A DNA stretch of 39,210 bases, from NCBI GenBank assembly GCA_947476215.1, contig CANJQI010000033.1, forward strand, positions 1 to 39,210, given 5' to 3'. Under the pieces are notes generated by a model that was not told where the DNA came from, did no database searches, and saw only the letters and a list, made by a program, of their open reading frames with translations. Within the stretch, counting starts at the first letter, position 1. Each line of letters starts with the position of its first letter. Below, one piece after another: positions 1-8,532 of the stretch. This DNA comes from Betaproteobacteria bacterium (GTDB taxonomy: Bacteria; Pseudomonadota; Gammaproteobacteria; Burkholderiales; SG8-41). Both the position numbers and the translations under genes were made by a program.

Positions 1-801
1 GGCATATTACAGGCACTGGAAAACCATCCCACGCAATGGAAGCTCGTGCCGGGCATGTGCATGCTGGTGGGCGGCGCGGCCGCACCCGAATCCATGATAC
101 GGGCATTTGACCGGCACCATCTGCGGGTACTGCATGCCTGGGGCATGACTGAGACGACGCCGCTCGGTACGACCTCGTATATCAAGCATGGTTTGTCCGG
201 GTGGAGCGAAGACGCACGCTACGCATTGCGCGTCAAGCAGGGCGTGCCGGCGCCGTTTGTGGAAGTGCGCGCGATGACCGAGCGCGGTGCCGCACCCTGG
301 GACGGGGCTACCATGGGCGAACTGCAGGTGCGCGGGCCGTGGATCGCGGCGAGCTATTATCGGTTGGACAGCGAATCCGACAAGTGGACGCCGGACGGTT
401 GGTTTTGCACCGGCGACGTGGCGACCATAGACGCGGAAGGTTACGTCAAGATCACGGACCGCACCAAGGATCTGATCAAGTCCGGCGGTGAATGGATCAG
501 TTCGCAGGACCTGGAAAACGCTTTGGCCGGTCATCCGGCCATACAGGAAGCGGCGGTGATTGCGGTCCCGCATGAAAAATGGGATGAACGCCCGCTTGCG
601 GTCGTGGTGCTGAAACCGGGGCAATCCACGCATGAACGGGAATTGCGCGAATTCCTTGCGCCGAAATTCGCGAAATTCTGGATTCCCGATGGATTCGAGT
701 TCGTAACCGAAATTCCCCGCACCTCGACCGGCAAGATGATGAAGGCCAAGTTGCGCGAACAGTTTCGGGGGGCGCTTAATAAACCCCTGAGAGCGGGTTG
801 A
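1..801 (+). CDS. Acyl-CoA synthetase (AMP-forming), C-terminal part
   Basis: The frame is open from base 1 to a TGA at 799-801, so the 5' part of the gene lies outside the window and about 266 residues are visible. They hold the second half of an adenylate-forming enzyme: WGMTETTPLG (adenine-binding motif), GWFCTGDVA (the ribose-binding Asp motif), DRTKDLIKSGGEWIS (hinge to the C-terminal subdomain) and STGKMMKAKL with the catalytic C-terminal lysine. The family activates a carboxylic acid with ATP and transfers it to CoA in the cytoplasm. The sequence style fits medium/long-chain fatty acyl-CoA ligases of the AlkK/FadD type, but the substrate cannot be read from this part. A sigma70-like promoter for the kinase gene follows directly, so this gene probably ends its own transcript. 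Confidence 0.93.
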   Translation, partial: GILQALENHPTQWKLVPGMCMLVGGAAAPESMIRAFDRHHLRVLHAWGMTETTPLGTTSYIKHGLSGWSEDARYALRVKQGVPAPFVEVRAMTERGAAPWDGATMGELQVRGPWIAASYYRLDSESDKWTPDGWFCTGDVATIDAEGYVKITDRTKDLIKSGGEWISSQDLENALAGHPAIQEAAVIAVPHEKWDERPLAVVVLKPGQSTHERELREFLAPKFAKFWIPDGFEFVTEIPRTSTGKMMKAKLREQFRGALNKPLRAG

Positions 802-828
802 ACGCCTCTCACCGTGTTGTCACTGCGA

Positions 829-857
829 TTGTACATAAGCATTAGTTCTCTTATAAT
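829..857 (+). promoter_or_regulatory. Sigma70-like promoter of the kinase pair
   Basis: TTGTAC (829-834) is separated by 17 bp from a perfect TATAAT (852-857). Transcription would start near 864, giving a leader of about 50 nt before the GTG start at 914. This also argues against the TTG at 866 as the start codon, because that message would be nearly leaderless. Confidence 0.6.
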
Positions 858-913
858 TCAGATGCTTGCAATTTAAATCGTTGCCGCTGAGCTGGCGGTG
901 GAGGGCCGTATTC

Positions 914-2512
914 GTGTCACAGGCGCCGTTCTACCACAACGCGTTACCGCTGGACTCGACGTTGCTCGAATACCGTCTGAAGTCCGTATTGGGCGCGGGC
1001 GGATTCGGGATTACGTACCTTGGGTGGGATACCAATCTGGAAAAGCACGTTGCCATCAAAGAGTATTTGCCCGGTGACCTCGCGATGCGCGCACTCGACG
1101 GTAGTGTGGTGCCGGTCAGCACCGATAATGAGTATACCTATCAGTGGGGGCTGGATCGGTTCATACAGGAAGCTCGTACGCTCGCCAGATTCAGCCATCC
1201 GAACATTGTGCGCGTCAATCGGTTTTTTGAGGCGAACGGCACCAGTTATATGGTCATGGATTACGAAGCAGGCGAATCGTTGCATCAGAACTTGCGTCGT
1301 ATGCCGATATCCGATGAGGCCACGCTGAAAGGCATATTGATACCCATATTGGACGGGTTGCAGGCGGTGCACAAGGCCGGATTTCTGCACCGTGATATCA
1401 AACCGTCCAATGTATTCATGCGTGAGAACGGCAGTGCGTTGCTGCTCGATTTCGGGGCTGCGCGCATGGCAACCGACGATGCTACGAAAAGCAAGACGGC
1501 AATTGTGACACCCGGATATGCCCCTCTCGAACAGTATTCTAAGGACGGCAACCAAGGGCCCTGGTCCGACATATATGGGCTGGCCGCCGTGATGTACCGG
1601 GCCATAACCGGCGAAAACCCATCCGATGCCATTAAACGCATGAAGTCGGATAACGTGTCTCAAATGCTGGCGGATGCGCGTGAGCGGTATGCCGAGCGGT
1701 TTCTGAGGGCCGTGGAATGGGGAATGGCGTTGGATGAGGGCCTGCGCCCACAGACAGTCGCGGATTGGCGTGATGCAATCTCCGGCCGGGCCGCGCTGAG
1801 CGCATTCAATCGCGGTGTTGCCAGCATGAGCCCGGCCTCGGCTGCGAGGGGCGTGCCGGATGCCATTACTGTGCGTGTTCCCAAGATCCATCAGCGCGAG
1901 GCAATACCTGCCGCGGCACAGCCCAAGCGGATTTCGGAGAGCCGTGCTTACGGCAAACTCGGCTGGATGATAGGCGGCGGCGTTGTGGTCACGGTGCTCG
2001 GTTTCGCAGCGGGCTATTGGGAAAATCATCACACCGGTGAAATTGCACCGTCCACCATCACCGCAGGACGAGTGGTCTCATTCTCCGAAGTGCCCGTCGT
2101 GTCACAAAATGCGCCGCCGGAAGTGCCCGTGCCTGCGGCTGTGCCGGCGCCGCCGATGGAATTGCGCCGCGAGCCCGCTGACCGGCCGTCGGTGGCAATC
2201 AGCGCGCCGCTGCAATCCACGACGCCTGCCGAAAACGCCCAGGGTACTCGAGATCTTATTGCCGAAACGTCACGCATGAAGCCGCCAACCGGCAACAACA
2301 CCGAAAATCTGAAGTCCGTCATGGCGCGCAAGGAGTTTATGCTAGCTGATCGCGATGGCGATGGATACCTGTCGCGAGACGAGATCCGCGGCCGATTTCC
2401 CTTTATCGAGCAAAATTTTCAGGAAGTCGATACTGATCGCGATGGCCGGATTTCTCCGGATGAATTGATACGCCTGAGAATCCGGCAGCAGGCCACCTTG
2501 AAGTCATTTTAA
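914..2512 (+). CDS. Transmembrane Ser/Thr protein kinase with C-terminal EF-hand pair (copy 1)
   Basis: Hanks-type kinase of 532 residues. Seen: glycine loop GAGGFG (27-32), VAIKEY with Lys49, Glu86 in helix C, HRDIKPSN (159-166), DFG at 179-181, and TPGYAPLEQY in the activation segment. A hydrophobic segment (LGWMIGGGVVVTVLGFAAGY) follows a Pro/Ala-rich linker, then a second Pro-rich linker and two canonical EF-hand loops, DRDGDGYLSRDE and DTDRDGRISPDE. The topology therefore puts the kinase in the cytoplasm and the putative calcium sensor in the periplasm. I chose the GTG at 914 because GGAGGG (900-905) lies 8 nt upstream and because the resulting N terminus aligns without gaps to the next gene; the frame is open further upstream to a TTG at 866. 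The substrate is unknown; no phosphatase gene lies beside it. Confidence 0.9.
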   Translation: MSQAPFYHNALPLDSTLLEYRLKSVLGAGGFGITYLGWDTNLEKHVAIKEYLPGDLAMRALDGSVVPVSTDNEYTYQWGLDRFIQEARTLARFSHPNIVRVNRFFEANGTSYMVMDYEAGESLHQNLRRMPISDEATLKGILIPILDGLQAVHKAGFLHRDIKPSNVFMRENGSALLLDFGAARMATDDATKSKTAIVTPGYAPLEQYSKDGNQGPWSDIYGLAAVMYRAITGENPSDAIKRMKSDNVSQMLADARERYAERFLRAVEWGMALDEGLRPQTVADWRDAISGRAALSAFNRGVASMSPASAARGVPDAITVRVPKIHQREAIPAAAQPKRISESRAYGKLGWMIGGGVVVTVLGFAAGYWENHHTGEIAPSTITAGRVVSFSEVPVVSQNAPPEVPVPAAVPAPPMELRREPADRPSVAISAPLQSTTPAENAQGTRDLIAETSRMKPPTGNNTENLKSVMARKEFMLADRDGDGYLSRDEIRGRFPFIEQNFQEVDTDRDGRISPDELIRLRIRQQATLKSF

Positions 2513-2654
2513 TAACGGGACCGGCTGCGGGGGCATGGATGGAACGCGGATTATGGTGAAGCACGCACAATATCCCCTTGGAATTCCCTGGAATTTCGGG
2601 GATGATGTGATGCGCGCAGTCAGGCGCGCGCACGCGCCACAAGTTTGGAATGAT

Positions 2655-3980
2655 ATGGCCGAAATATTGAATTACCGCAATTCACTGCCGCTCGATACCA
2701 TGCTGTTTGAGTATCGGCTGGAGTCCGTGCTGGGCGCAGGCGGCTTCGGCATGACCTATCTCGCCTACGATACCAATCTCGAAAAGAAGGTTGCAATCAA
2801 GGAGTATCTGCCGGTCGAGTTTGCAATGCGCGGCCCGGACAGCGCGATTTCGCCCGTCAGCAGCGATGTCGAATACAACTATACGTGGGGGCTGGAACGT
2901 TTTCTGCAGGAAGCGCGCTTGCTGGCCAAATTCAGTCATCCCAACATTGTGGTTGTAAACCGCTATTTCGAAGCGAATCGGACCGCCTATATGGTGATGA
3001 ACTATGAATCGGGCGTGTCTTTCAATCAGTTGCTTAAGCGTACCGTCCAGCCCGACGAAGCCATGTTGAGGGGCATGCTGATGCCGCTGCTGGAGGGGTT
3101 GCAGGCGGTGCATCACGCTGGTTTTCTTCATCGCGACATCAAGCCGTCGAATATTTTTATTCGCGATAGCGGAGCGCCTTTGTTGATAGATTTTGGTTCG
3201 GCGCGCGTCGCAACCAGCGGCGCGACACGCACCACGACTTCAATACTGACGCCGGGATACGCGCCTCTTGAGCAGTACGCGAAAGACGGCAATCAAGGGC
3301 CGTGGACCGACATCTACTCGCTGGCGGGGGTACTGTATCGCGCCGTCGTCGGTGATAATCCCCCGGACGTTGTGACACGGCTGAAAACGGACACCGTCAC
3401 GGAATCATTGAACGCGTCGCGGGACCGCTTGAGCGCCGATTTCCTCCGTGCCGTGATCCAGGGAATGGAAGTCGATGAGGGAAAACGGCCGCAGACGGTA
3501 TCGGAATGGAAAGCATTGTTTGGCGCAGGCGCGCAGGCCATGCCGTCGCCGGCTTCAATTGCAAGTGCCCGCGAAGCGAGCATTGCCGCACCGCGGTCCG
3601 ACAGCGACGCGGCGCTGACGCTACTCGCCAAATCGCCGGTAAAATTTGCACGCAGAAAGCGCTTGATGTTGCAGTTAACGTCGTTTGCCGCGGGCGCGCT
3701 GGCCCTTTTCCTTGTGATAGGCGGAATCCAGCTGTTCGACGATACGTCGCAGGAGGATCCGTCCAGGCCGGCGGTGTCGAGTGCGGTGCAACCAGAGGCG
3801 GTGAAGGACGAGCCGCCAAAGCTGACGCCGCGCGAGTTTTATCTGCTCGACCGCGATCGCAGCGGCCATCTGGCACGCGACGAAGTTAAGGGTGACCCGC
3901 TGCTCGAACAGAACTTCGACGCCATAGACCGCAATCACGACGGTTTGATCTCTCTGGAGGAGTTCACCAGTTACCGCTGA
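2655..3980 (+). CDS. Transmembrane Ser/Thr protein kinase with C-terminal EF-hand pair (copy 2)
   Basis: Paralogue of the preceding gene, 441 residues. The kinase core aligns without gaps to copy 1 from residue 1 to the DFG motif: GAGGFG (27-32), Lys49, HRDIKPSN (159-166), DFG (179-181) and APLEQY. A membrane segment (LTSFAAGALALFLVIGGIQL) precedes two EF-hand loops, DRDRSGHLARDE and DRNHDGLISLEE, after a linker much shorter than in copy 1. The ATG at 2655 is preferred for the same N-terminal length as copy 1 (both then have L-P-L-D at residues 11-14); the frame continues up to an ATG at 2535, which would add 40 poorly conserved residues. The gene follows copy 1 after 142 nt and probably shares its promoter. 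Most likely a tandem duplication with divergence of the linker. Confidence 0.88.
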   Translation: MAEILNYRNSLPLDTMLFEYRLESVLGAGGFGMTYLAYDTNLEKKVAIKEYLPVEFAMRGPDSAISPVSSDVEYNYTWGLERFLQEARLLAKFSHPNIVVVNRYFEANRTAYMVMNYESGVSFNQLLKRTVQPDEAMLRGMLMPLLEGLQAVHHAGFLHRDIKPSNIFIRDSGAPLLIDFGSARVATSGATRTTTSILTPGYAPLEQYAKDGNQGPWTDIYSLAGVLYRAVVGDNPPDVVTRLKTDTVTESLNASRDRLSADFLRAVIQGMEVDEGKRPQTVSEWKALFGAGAQAMPSPASIASAREASIAAPRSDSDAALTLLAKSPVKFARRKRLMLQLTSFAAGALALFLVIGGIQLFDDTSQEDPSRPAVSSAVQPEAVKDEPPKLTPREFYLLDRDRSGHLARDEVKGDPLLEQNFDAIDRNHDGLISLEEFTSYR

Positions 3981-4008
3981 CGCAGGACAGACGCGGGATC
4001 TATCCTGG

Positions 4009-5277
4009 TTATTTGGTCAACGTGAGCTCACCCTGGCGCAGGGCGGGCAGGAAATCAGTGAAATCGGCGCCGGACTGCAGCAGCTTGGTGAGGTCCTTGG
4101 ACGAGCCGCGCGGCCCGACGAATACCGCGCCGACGACCGAGCTGCCGCGCAGCACCAGGCGCCACCAGATGCTGCCTCCGCCGGTCGCGGTCAGCACTTC
4201 GCAGTCATCGGGTGCGGGTTCTATGGTGCCGAAGCTGCGTAAATCGATGCCGTCGGACTTCAGTTGCAGCACGATGCGTGGTTCCGAAGCCTGTATTTCC
4301 GCCCCCAATATCGCGGAGACCGCAATGCGTCCCTGGTCGACCGCGACCGGCCAGAGTCCCGCCGCGCCCTTGCCGACTTCCGCCACGTCGCCCACCGCGA
4401 AAATATCCGGGTCGGAGGTCCGCATGCACGCATCGACCACGATGCCGCGACCTATGTTCAGGCCCGCATCACGCGCGGCTTCGACGTTGGGTGCAATCCC
4501 GGTGCAAGCGATAAATATATCGGCTTCCAGCACGCGGCCGTTTTCCACGCGCACAGCGCGCAGCCGTCCGTTTCCTTGATACTCGGCGACCTTGCATTCG
4601 GTGATCGTGTCTATGCCTTGATGTGACAAATAACCGGCAAGCAGCTGCGCACCGCCGACGTCGATTTGCCGGTCCATCAGCCGTTTGCCGCGATGCAGTA
4701 TCGTCGCCCGCATGCCGAGGTGGGTCATGGCCTCGGCAGCCTCAATGCCGAGCACGCCCCCGCCGATGACGATGGCGTGTCTGGCATGTATGCGTTGAAC
4801 CGCGGCACGCACGGCTTGTGCATCCACGGCGGTGCGCAGAACAAAGGCGTTGTCGTGACTGAGAAAGGCCGGCGCAGGTGTGGCGGCTTTCGCGCCGGTC
4901 GCCATGACCAGCCGGTCGTATTCGAGCGTTTCGCCGGTTCCGAGCTGAACGGATTTTTTCTCGCGATCTATGGATACCGCGACGGTATTCAGCCACACGG
5001 ATACGGAATTGTCCTGGTACCAAGTATCCGGGACCAGATACATGCCTTCCATTGAAGTCTTGTTATAGATGACGCGGCCAATGGACATCCGGTTATAAAA
5101 GTGATGTGGTTCGTCGGCAACGATGGTGATCTCGACCGATGGGCTTAACGCTGTGCTCCGGCAAACCGGTCGTAGAATGTCACTGGGTAACTGAAAAGCG
5201 TGATGTTGCAATGCAGCAATGCTTGATTTAAACGGGGAAAATCGGTAGCCTAATCGATTCCCCGTGCCTATCCACAT
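4009..5277 (-). CDS. NAD(P)/FAD-dependent pyridine nucleotide oxidoreductase, N terminus abnormal
   Basis: Flavoprotein of the rubredoxin/nitrite-reductase NADH-oxidoreductase type. Seen: DEPHHFYNRMSIG near the start, LVMATGAKA, a complete NAD-binding Rossmann motif (IVIGGGVLGIEAAEAM), FIACTGIAPN, and the second FAD motif DIFAVGDVAEV. What is missing is the first FAD motif: family members normally begin with a short strand and GxGxxG about 20 residues before the ITIVxDEP segment. Here the 48 residues before that segment (from the ATG at 5277) show no such motif; GTGNRLG at residues 4-10 is too far away and has no preceding beta-strand. The homologous part seems to begin only at ALSPSVEITIV. 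The 5' end also lies only 34 bp from the divergent DUF883 gene. It may be a 5'-truncated pseudogene, or the N terminus may have diverged. Confidence 0.75.
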   Translation of the reverse strand: MWIGTGNRLGYRFSPFKSSIAALQHHAFQLPSDILRPVCRSTALSPSVEITIVADEPHHFYNRMSIGRVIYNKTSMEGMYLVPDTWYQDNSVSVWLNTVAVSIDREKKSVQLGTGETLEYDRLVMATGAKAATPAPAFLSHDNAFVLRTAVDAQAVRAAVQRIHARHAIVIGGGVLGIEAAEAMTHLGMRATILHRGKRLMDRQIDVGGAQLLAGYLSHQGIDTITECKVAEYQGNGRLRAVRVENGRVLEADIFIACTGIAPNVEAARDAGLNIGRGIVVDACMRTSDPDIFAVGDVAEVGKGAAGLWPVAVDQGRIAVSAILGAEIQASEPRIVLQLKSDGIDLRSFGTIEPAPDDCEVLTATGGGSIWWRLVLRGSSVVGAVFVGPRGSSKDLTKLLQSGADFTDFLPALRQGELTLTK

Positions 5278-5311
5278 CGGCCTATGTTATACATTTGACA
5301 CTGAGGAAATT

Positions 5312-5623
5312 ATGAGCGCAGATACTTCTGTTACCAAGGACAAGCTGGTCCAAGATCTCAAGATAATTGCCGTCGATTTCGAGGAGATGCTGAAATTCGT
5401 GGCGAGCGGAGCGGTCGACAAGGCCGCCGGAGCCCGTGAACGCATGCAGGACAACCTGCACAAGGCCAAGGTAAAGCTTGCTGAAGCCGAAGACGCCGTC
5501 ATCCAAAAGGCTAAACAGACCGCGCATGTGACGGACGAGTATGTGCACGAGAATCCGTGGCGCGCGGTGGGCATCGCCGCGGGTGTCGGGCTTGTTATCG
5601 GGCTGTTGATCGGCCGTCGTTAG
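5312..5623 (+). CDS. DUF883 family (YqjD/ElaB-like) tail-anchored protein
   Basis: 103 residues: an amphipathic, Ala/Lys/Glu-rich helical region (about 1-78) followed by ENPWRAVGIAAGVG and a single C-terminal membrane segment ending in GRR. This is the DUF883 layout. E. coli YqjD and ElaB of this family are inner-membrane proteins that bind ribosomes in stationary phase; that role is only inferred here. Start ATG 5312 has GAGG at 5303-5306; an upstream in-frame start at 5264 is unlikely. First gene of a yqjD-yqjE-yqjK type operon: the next gene starts 4 nt after its stop. Confidence 0.9.
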   Translation: MSADTSVTKDKLVQDLKIIAVDFEEMLKFVASGAVDKAAGARERMQDNLHKAKVKLAEAEDAVIQKAKQTAHVTDEYVHENPWRAVGIAAGVGLVIGLLIGRR

Positions 5624-5627
5624 GCTC

Positions 5628-6026
5628 ATGGCCGGCGAAGATACGGCCGCCGGCTCTATGCGTGCTGGCGGATTGCTGGCTTCCGCCAGGAGCTTGTTGG
5701 CGGCGGGGGTGGAGATTGCGCATACGCGTCTCCAGTTGCTCGCCAATGAAATCGAAGAGGGAAAACTTCGCTTCGGGCAGGTAGTCCTGTTTGCGGTCGT
5801 CGCGCTGCTGTTCTTTGCACTGGGCGTGATTTTCCTGACGCTGCTGATCATAGTTCAGTTTTGGGACACCCACCGCGTCATGGCCATAGCCGGCGTTGTG
5901 GTGGTGTATCTGTTGCTGGGCGCGCTGTTCGGCGCAATGGCGCTCAAGCGTGCCCGTGCGGGATCGGGCCTGTTCTCGGACAGTCTGCGGGAGCTAGCTA
6001 GGGACCGTGATCGGTTATCGTCGTGA
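5628..6026 (+). CDS. YqjE-like phage-holin-superfamily membrane protein
   Basis: 132 residues. A soluble amphipathic N-terminal part (LLASARSLLAAGVEIAHTRL) is followed by two strongly hydrophobic segments (about residues 45-68 and 82-104) and a basic C-terminal tail. This matches the holin-superfamily III/YqjE proteins that commonly follow YqjD in proteobacteria. Its cellular role is not established; it is not evidence of a prophage. The stop overlaps the GTG start of the next gene (GTGA, 6023-6026), which supports translational coupling. Confidence 0.85.
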   Translation: MAGEDTAAGSMRAGGLLASARSLLAAGVEIAHTRLQLLANEIEEGKLRFGQVVLFAVVALLFFALGVIFLTLLIIVQFWDTHRVMAIAGVVVVYLLLGALFGAMALKRARAGSGLFSDSLRELARDRDRLSS

Positions 6027-6313
6027 ATTCCAGATTGCAGGAAGTGCTGCGTCGTCGCAAAGTGTTGTGCGCGCAGTCCGAAATGCAGCGCGCTGCGTTA
6101 TCGAACGCGGTGGAAGGCATGGGGGGCGCGATCAGGATCGTTGATCGCGTAACCGAAGCGGCGGACTATCTGCGCAGACATCCTCTTGTGCTTTTTACCG
6201 GCGTGACGCTGATGGTCGCCATCCGGCGTCGCGGCCTGTGGAATTGGGCACGGCGCGGACTTACCATGTGGCGTGCGATTCGTTCGATCCGCAAATCCCG
6301 CTTTTTTGCCTGA
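6023..6313 (+). CDS. YqjK-like small protein
   Basis: 96 residues, starting at a GTG that overlaps the stop of the YqjE-like gene by 4 nt. It contains a charged N-terminal region (RLQEVLRRRKVLCAQSEMQR), a stretch that could form a short hydrophobic helix (RRHPLVLFTGVTLMVAIRRR) and a basic tail. Size, charge pattern and position after yqjD-yqjE match the YqjK family. No enzymatic motif is visible. Function unknown; the neighbourhood suggests an envelope or stationary-phase role. Confidence 0.75.
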   Translation: MNSRLQEVLRRRKVLCAQSEMQRAALSNAVEGMGGAIRIVDRVTEAADYLRRHPLVLFTGVTLMVAIRRRGLWNWARRGLTMWRAIRSIRKSRFFA

Positions 6314-6325
6314 TCGCGATCATTG

Positions 6326-7126
6326 ATGGCGATAGAACCTTCTCCCATTATCAGGCTGCGCAATGCCAGCGTCGTCGCCTACCGCTCTGTCATGGATCTG
6401 ACCGAGCGCGAAAAAAAACATTTGCTGGGCGAGATCGTCAAGATCAAGGGCCTGATGCCGCTGCTGATGAAGCCGCGCAACAAGCAGAAATGGACCGCAG
6501 AAGACAAAGCCGAACTCAGGGTGCATCTGCAGCGGCTGTCGGACATCAGCCCCTATCTGATCGTGCTTGCGTTGCCCGGATCGTTTCTGATGCTGCCCGC
6601 GCTGGCATGGTGGCTGGACCGACGCCGTAACCGTCAGCGACCGCCTGCGACGGACACACGCCCGGTTAGATTCCTTCGAGGCGCGCGGAGAGAACACCTG
6701 ATGTGGTATGTAATAGGTCTGATAGGGCTGGTGTTGATCGTCGGCATTGTTTGGGCGTACGGCCGGACACGTCACAACCATGCCGCAGCGCGCGCCAAAC
6801 AGTTCGACGCGCTGCTGTTCGAAGCCAAACGCAGTGTCGCTGCGGACGACAAGGCGGGTGTTGCGCCCCCGGTCACTGCTACTCCGGTTGTCGCGTCACC
6901 AGTTCCCGAGCTCTCACGTAAACCGTGCCTGCTGTTACCCTCCGATCTTGATTTGTATCGTGTATTCAAGTCGGCGTTGCCGGACCACGACATACTCGCG
7001 AAGTATTCGCTTTCCGATCTTGTTGATATTGCTCCCTCAATATCTGGTTATGAACGGGATCAGAAATTGCGCCGGCTCGCGCAGCACAAGGTGGACCTTG
7101 TGGTGTGCAACCGGCAAATGGAGTGA
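6326..7126 (+). CDS. Fusion of a LETM1-like small membrane protein with the first half of a DUF2726 protein
   Basis: One uninterrupted frame seems to combine two proteins. Residues 1 to about 110 (LTEREKKHLLGEIVKIKGLM, SPYLIVLALPGSFLMLPALA, WWLDRRR) look like a LETM1-like domain small membrane protein. From the ATG at 6701 a separate-looking protein begins (MWYVIGLIGLVLIVGIVWAY membrane anchor, low-complexity linker, then PSDLDLYRVFKSALPDHDIL), which resembles a membrane-anchored DUF2726 protein. GGAGAG lies 9-14 nt before 6701, so an internal start is plausible and the N-terminal gene may simply have lost its own stop. DUF2726 homology breaks off at VDLVVCNRQME and resumes in another frame (next entry). 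Start ATG 6326, although a TTG one codon earlier is in frame. The family names are given from pattern memory. Confidence 0.55.
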   Translation: MAIEPSPIIRLRNASVVAYRSVMDLTEREKKHLLGEIVKIKGLMPLLMKPRNKQKWTAEDKAELRVHLQRLSDISPYLIVLALPGSFLMLPALAWWLDRRRNRQRPPATDTRPVRFLRGARREHLMWYVIGLIGLVLIVGIVWAYGRTRHNHAAARAKQFDALLFEAKRSVAADDKAGVAPPVTATPVVASPVPELSRKPCLLLPSDLDLYRVFKSALPDHDILAKYSLSDLVDIAPSISGYERDQKLRRLAQHKVDLVVCNRQME

Positions 7127-7353
7127 TTGCGGCAGTGGTGGCTGACGTATCGGCAGGCAGCATAGCAACGGCGCAGGCCGACAGTGAGCGCTTCATCGAG
7201 GACTGCCTTAAAAGGGCCGGCATACGTCTTGTGCGCATCACCGCCACCACGCCGCCGCTGCCTGATGCGGTGCGTGCGCTAGTCATTGAAGCCAGAACAG
7301 ACAGGTGGCCGAGCCGGGAAGCGCGGCTGAGCGTCGAATTGAACGCCGGCTGA
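7105..7353 (+). pseudogene. Second half of the frameshifted DUF2726 protein
   Basis: Read in the frame that begins with GTG at 7105, this 82-residue stretch continues the DUF2726 domain of the previous frame: after VDLVVC (7091-7108, frame of the previous entry) one would read QPANGVIAAVVADV, then SERFIEDCLKRAGIRLVRI. In intact family members these segments are contiguous (strand with Asp, then the 'aGi..lRi' segment). A single missing base near 7108 restores one frame. No classical slippery heptamer is present, so a genuine frameshift mutation or a sequence error is more likely than programmed frameshifting. earP starts 8 nt after the stop. Confidence 0.55.
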
Positions 7354-7360
7354 TCTTCGC

Positions 7361-8500
7361 ATGAAGCGTGGCTGGGACATCTTGTGTTCTGTCGTGGATA
7401 ACTTTGGTGACGCCGGGGTATGCTGGCGGCTTGCGCGCCAGTTGTGTTCCGAACTCGATCAGTCGGTCCGTTTTTGGGTCGACAACCTCGATACTTTGCA
7501 CCGTCTGAATCGCGACGTGAATCCAGTGCTAGTGGCGCAATGCATAGACGGCGTCGAGGTGCGGTGCTGGCGTGACTTGGCGCAGGCTGAACCTGCTGAG
7601 ATCGTGGTCGAGGGATTCGGCGTTCGCCCGCCGCCCGAGTACGTGGACGCCATGGTCCGGCGCAAGACACCGCCGGTGTGGATCAACCTTGAGTATCTGA
7701 GTGCCGAAAAGTGGGTGGAAGGCTGTCACGTCCTGCCCTCGCCGCAGCCCGCGAATCCGCTCGTCAAATACTTTTTCTTTCCCGGGTTTACGCCGGCAAC
7801 CGGCGGGCTGTTGATGGAGCGTGGATTGTGTGGTGCGCGCGACGCGTTTCAGCGCGATACAACGGCTATCGCCGGTTTCCTGCAATCGCTGCAAGTGACG
7901 ATGGTCGATGCGGATGCCGTGCTGATTTCGTTGTTCTGTTATGACAACGCCGCGCTGTCCACGCTGGTGCATGCATGGGCGGGCGGTGCGGCGCCGGTTG
8001 TGTGCATAGCGCCCGAAGGCAACGTACTCACCCAGCTCTCGCAGGTTGCGGGGCGTCGCATCGTGGCCGGATCGCGGGTCGTGATGGGCAAGCTTGCGAT
8101 CCATGCGGTTCCATTTCTCGAACTCGATCAATACGACCGGCTGTTATGGGCCTGCGATGTCAATTTTGTACGCGGTGAAGATTCTTTTGTCCGTGCGCAG
8201 CTCGCCGCGCGTCCGCTGGTGTGGCAGGCGTATCCGCAGTCGGACGGCGCCCATATGTCCAAAGTGGATGCGTTTCTTGATCGCTATTGCGCAGCGGCGG
8301 AGCCGGAGGTCGGCAGGCGAGTGGGCACGGTATTCAATTCGTGGAATCGACAATCGACGGACATGGGACGTGATTGGTGTGCACTGATGGAGCGCAGGGC
8401 CGATGTGGATACGCATGCATCGCACTGGGCAAGTCATCTTTGCAACGGCGGCAATCTGGCCCACAGACTGGCGGAATTCTGTGAGTATCGGCTAAAATAG
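7361..8500 (+). CDS. earP: EF-P arginine rhamnosyltransferase EarP
   Basis: 379 residues, the usual EarP length. EarP transfers rhamnose from dTDP-L-rhamnose to Arg32 of elongation factor P, which lets EF-P relieve ribosome stalling at polyproline. Recognisable are the N-terminal [16 protein letters not shown] with the catalytic-site aspartates, the sugar-nucleotide region [11 protein letters not shown], and the C-terminal donor-binding block [20 protein letters not shown] followed by [17 protein letters not shown]. It lies 32 nt upstream of efp on the same strand, the conserved arrangement. Genes for dTDP-rhamnose synthesis are not in the window and must be elsewhere. Confidence 0.97.
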   Translation: MKRGWDILCSVVDNFGDAGVCWRLARQLCSELDQSVRFWVDNLDTLHRLNRDVNPVLVAQCIDGVEVRCWRDLAQAEPAEIVVEGFGVRPPPEYVDAMVRRKTPPVWINLEYLSAEKWVEGCHVLPSPQPANPLVKYFFFPGFTPATGGLLMERGLCGARDAFQRDTTAIAGFLQSLQVTMVDADAVLISLFCYDNAALSTLVHAWAGGAAPVVCIAPEGNVLTQLSQVAGRRIVAGSRVVMGKLAIHAVPFLELDQYDRLLWACDVNFVRGEDSFVRAQLAARPLVWQAYPQSDGAHMSKVDAFLDRYCAAAEPEVGRRVGTVFNSWNRQSTDMGRDWCALMERRADVDTHASHWASHLCNGGNLAHRLAEFCEYRLK

Positions 8501-8532
8501 CTGGCTTTTCAGCCTCTATCGCGGGAAATATC

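Noticed and set aside
944-2032. 362-codon minus-strand frame opposite kinase copy 1
   Set aside because: Mirrors the kinase coding sequence, with a His/Arg-rich translation lacking motifs.
5628-6026. Holin-like protein as a sign of a prophage
   Set aside because: The neighbours are YqjD- and YqjK-type housekeeping envelope genes; no phage gene is present.
7091-7126. Programmed -1 frameshift in the DUF2726 gene
   Set aside because: No X-XXY-YYZ slippery heptamer and no obvious downstream structure; a mutation or sequence error is simpler.
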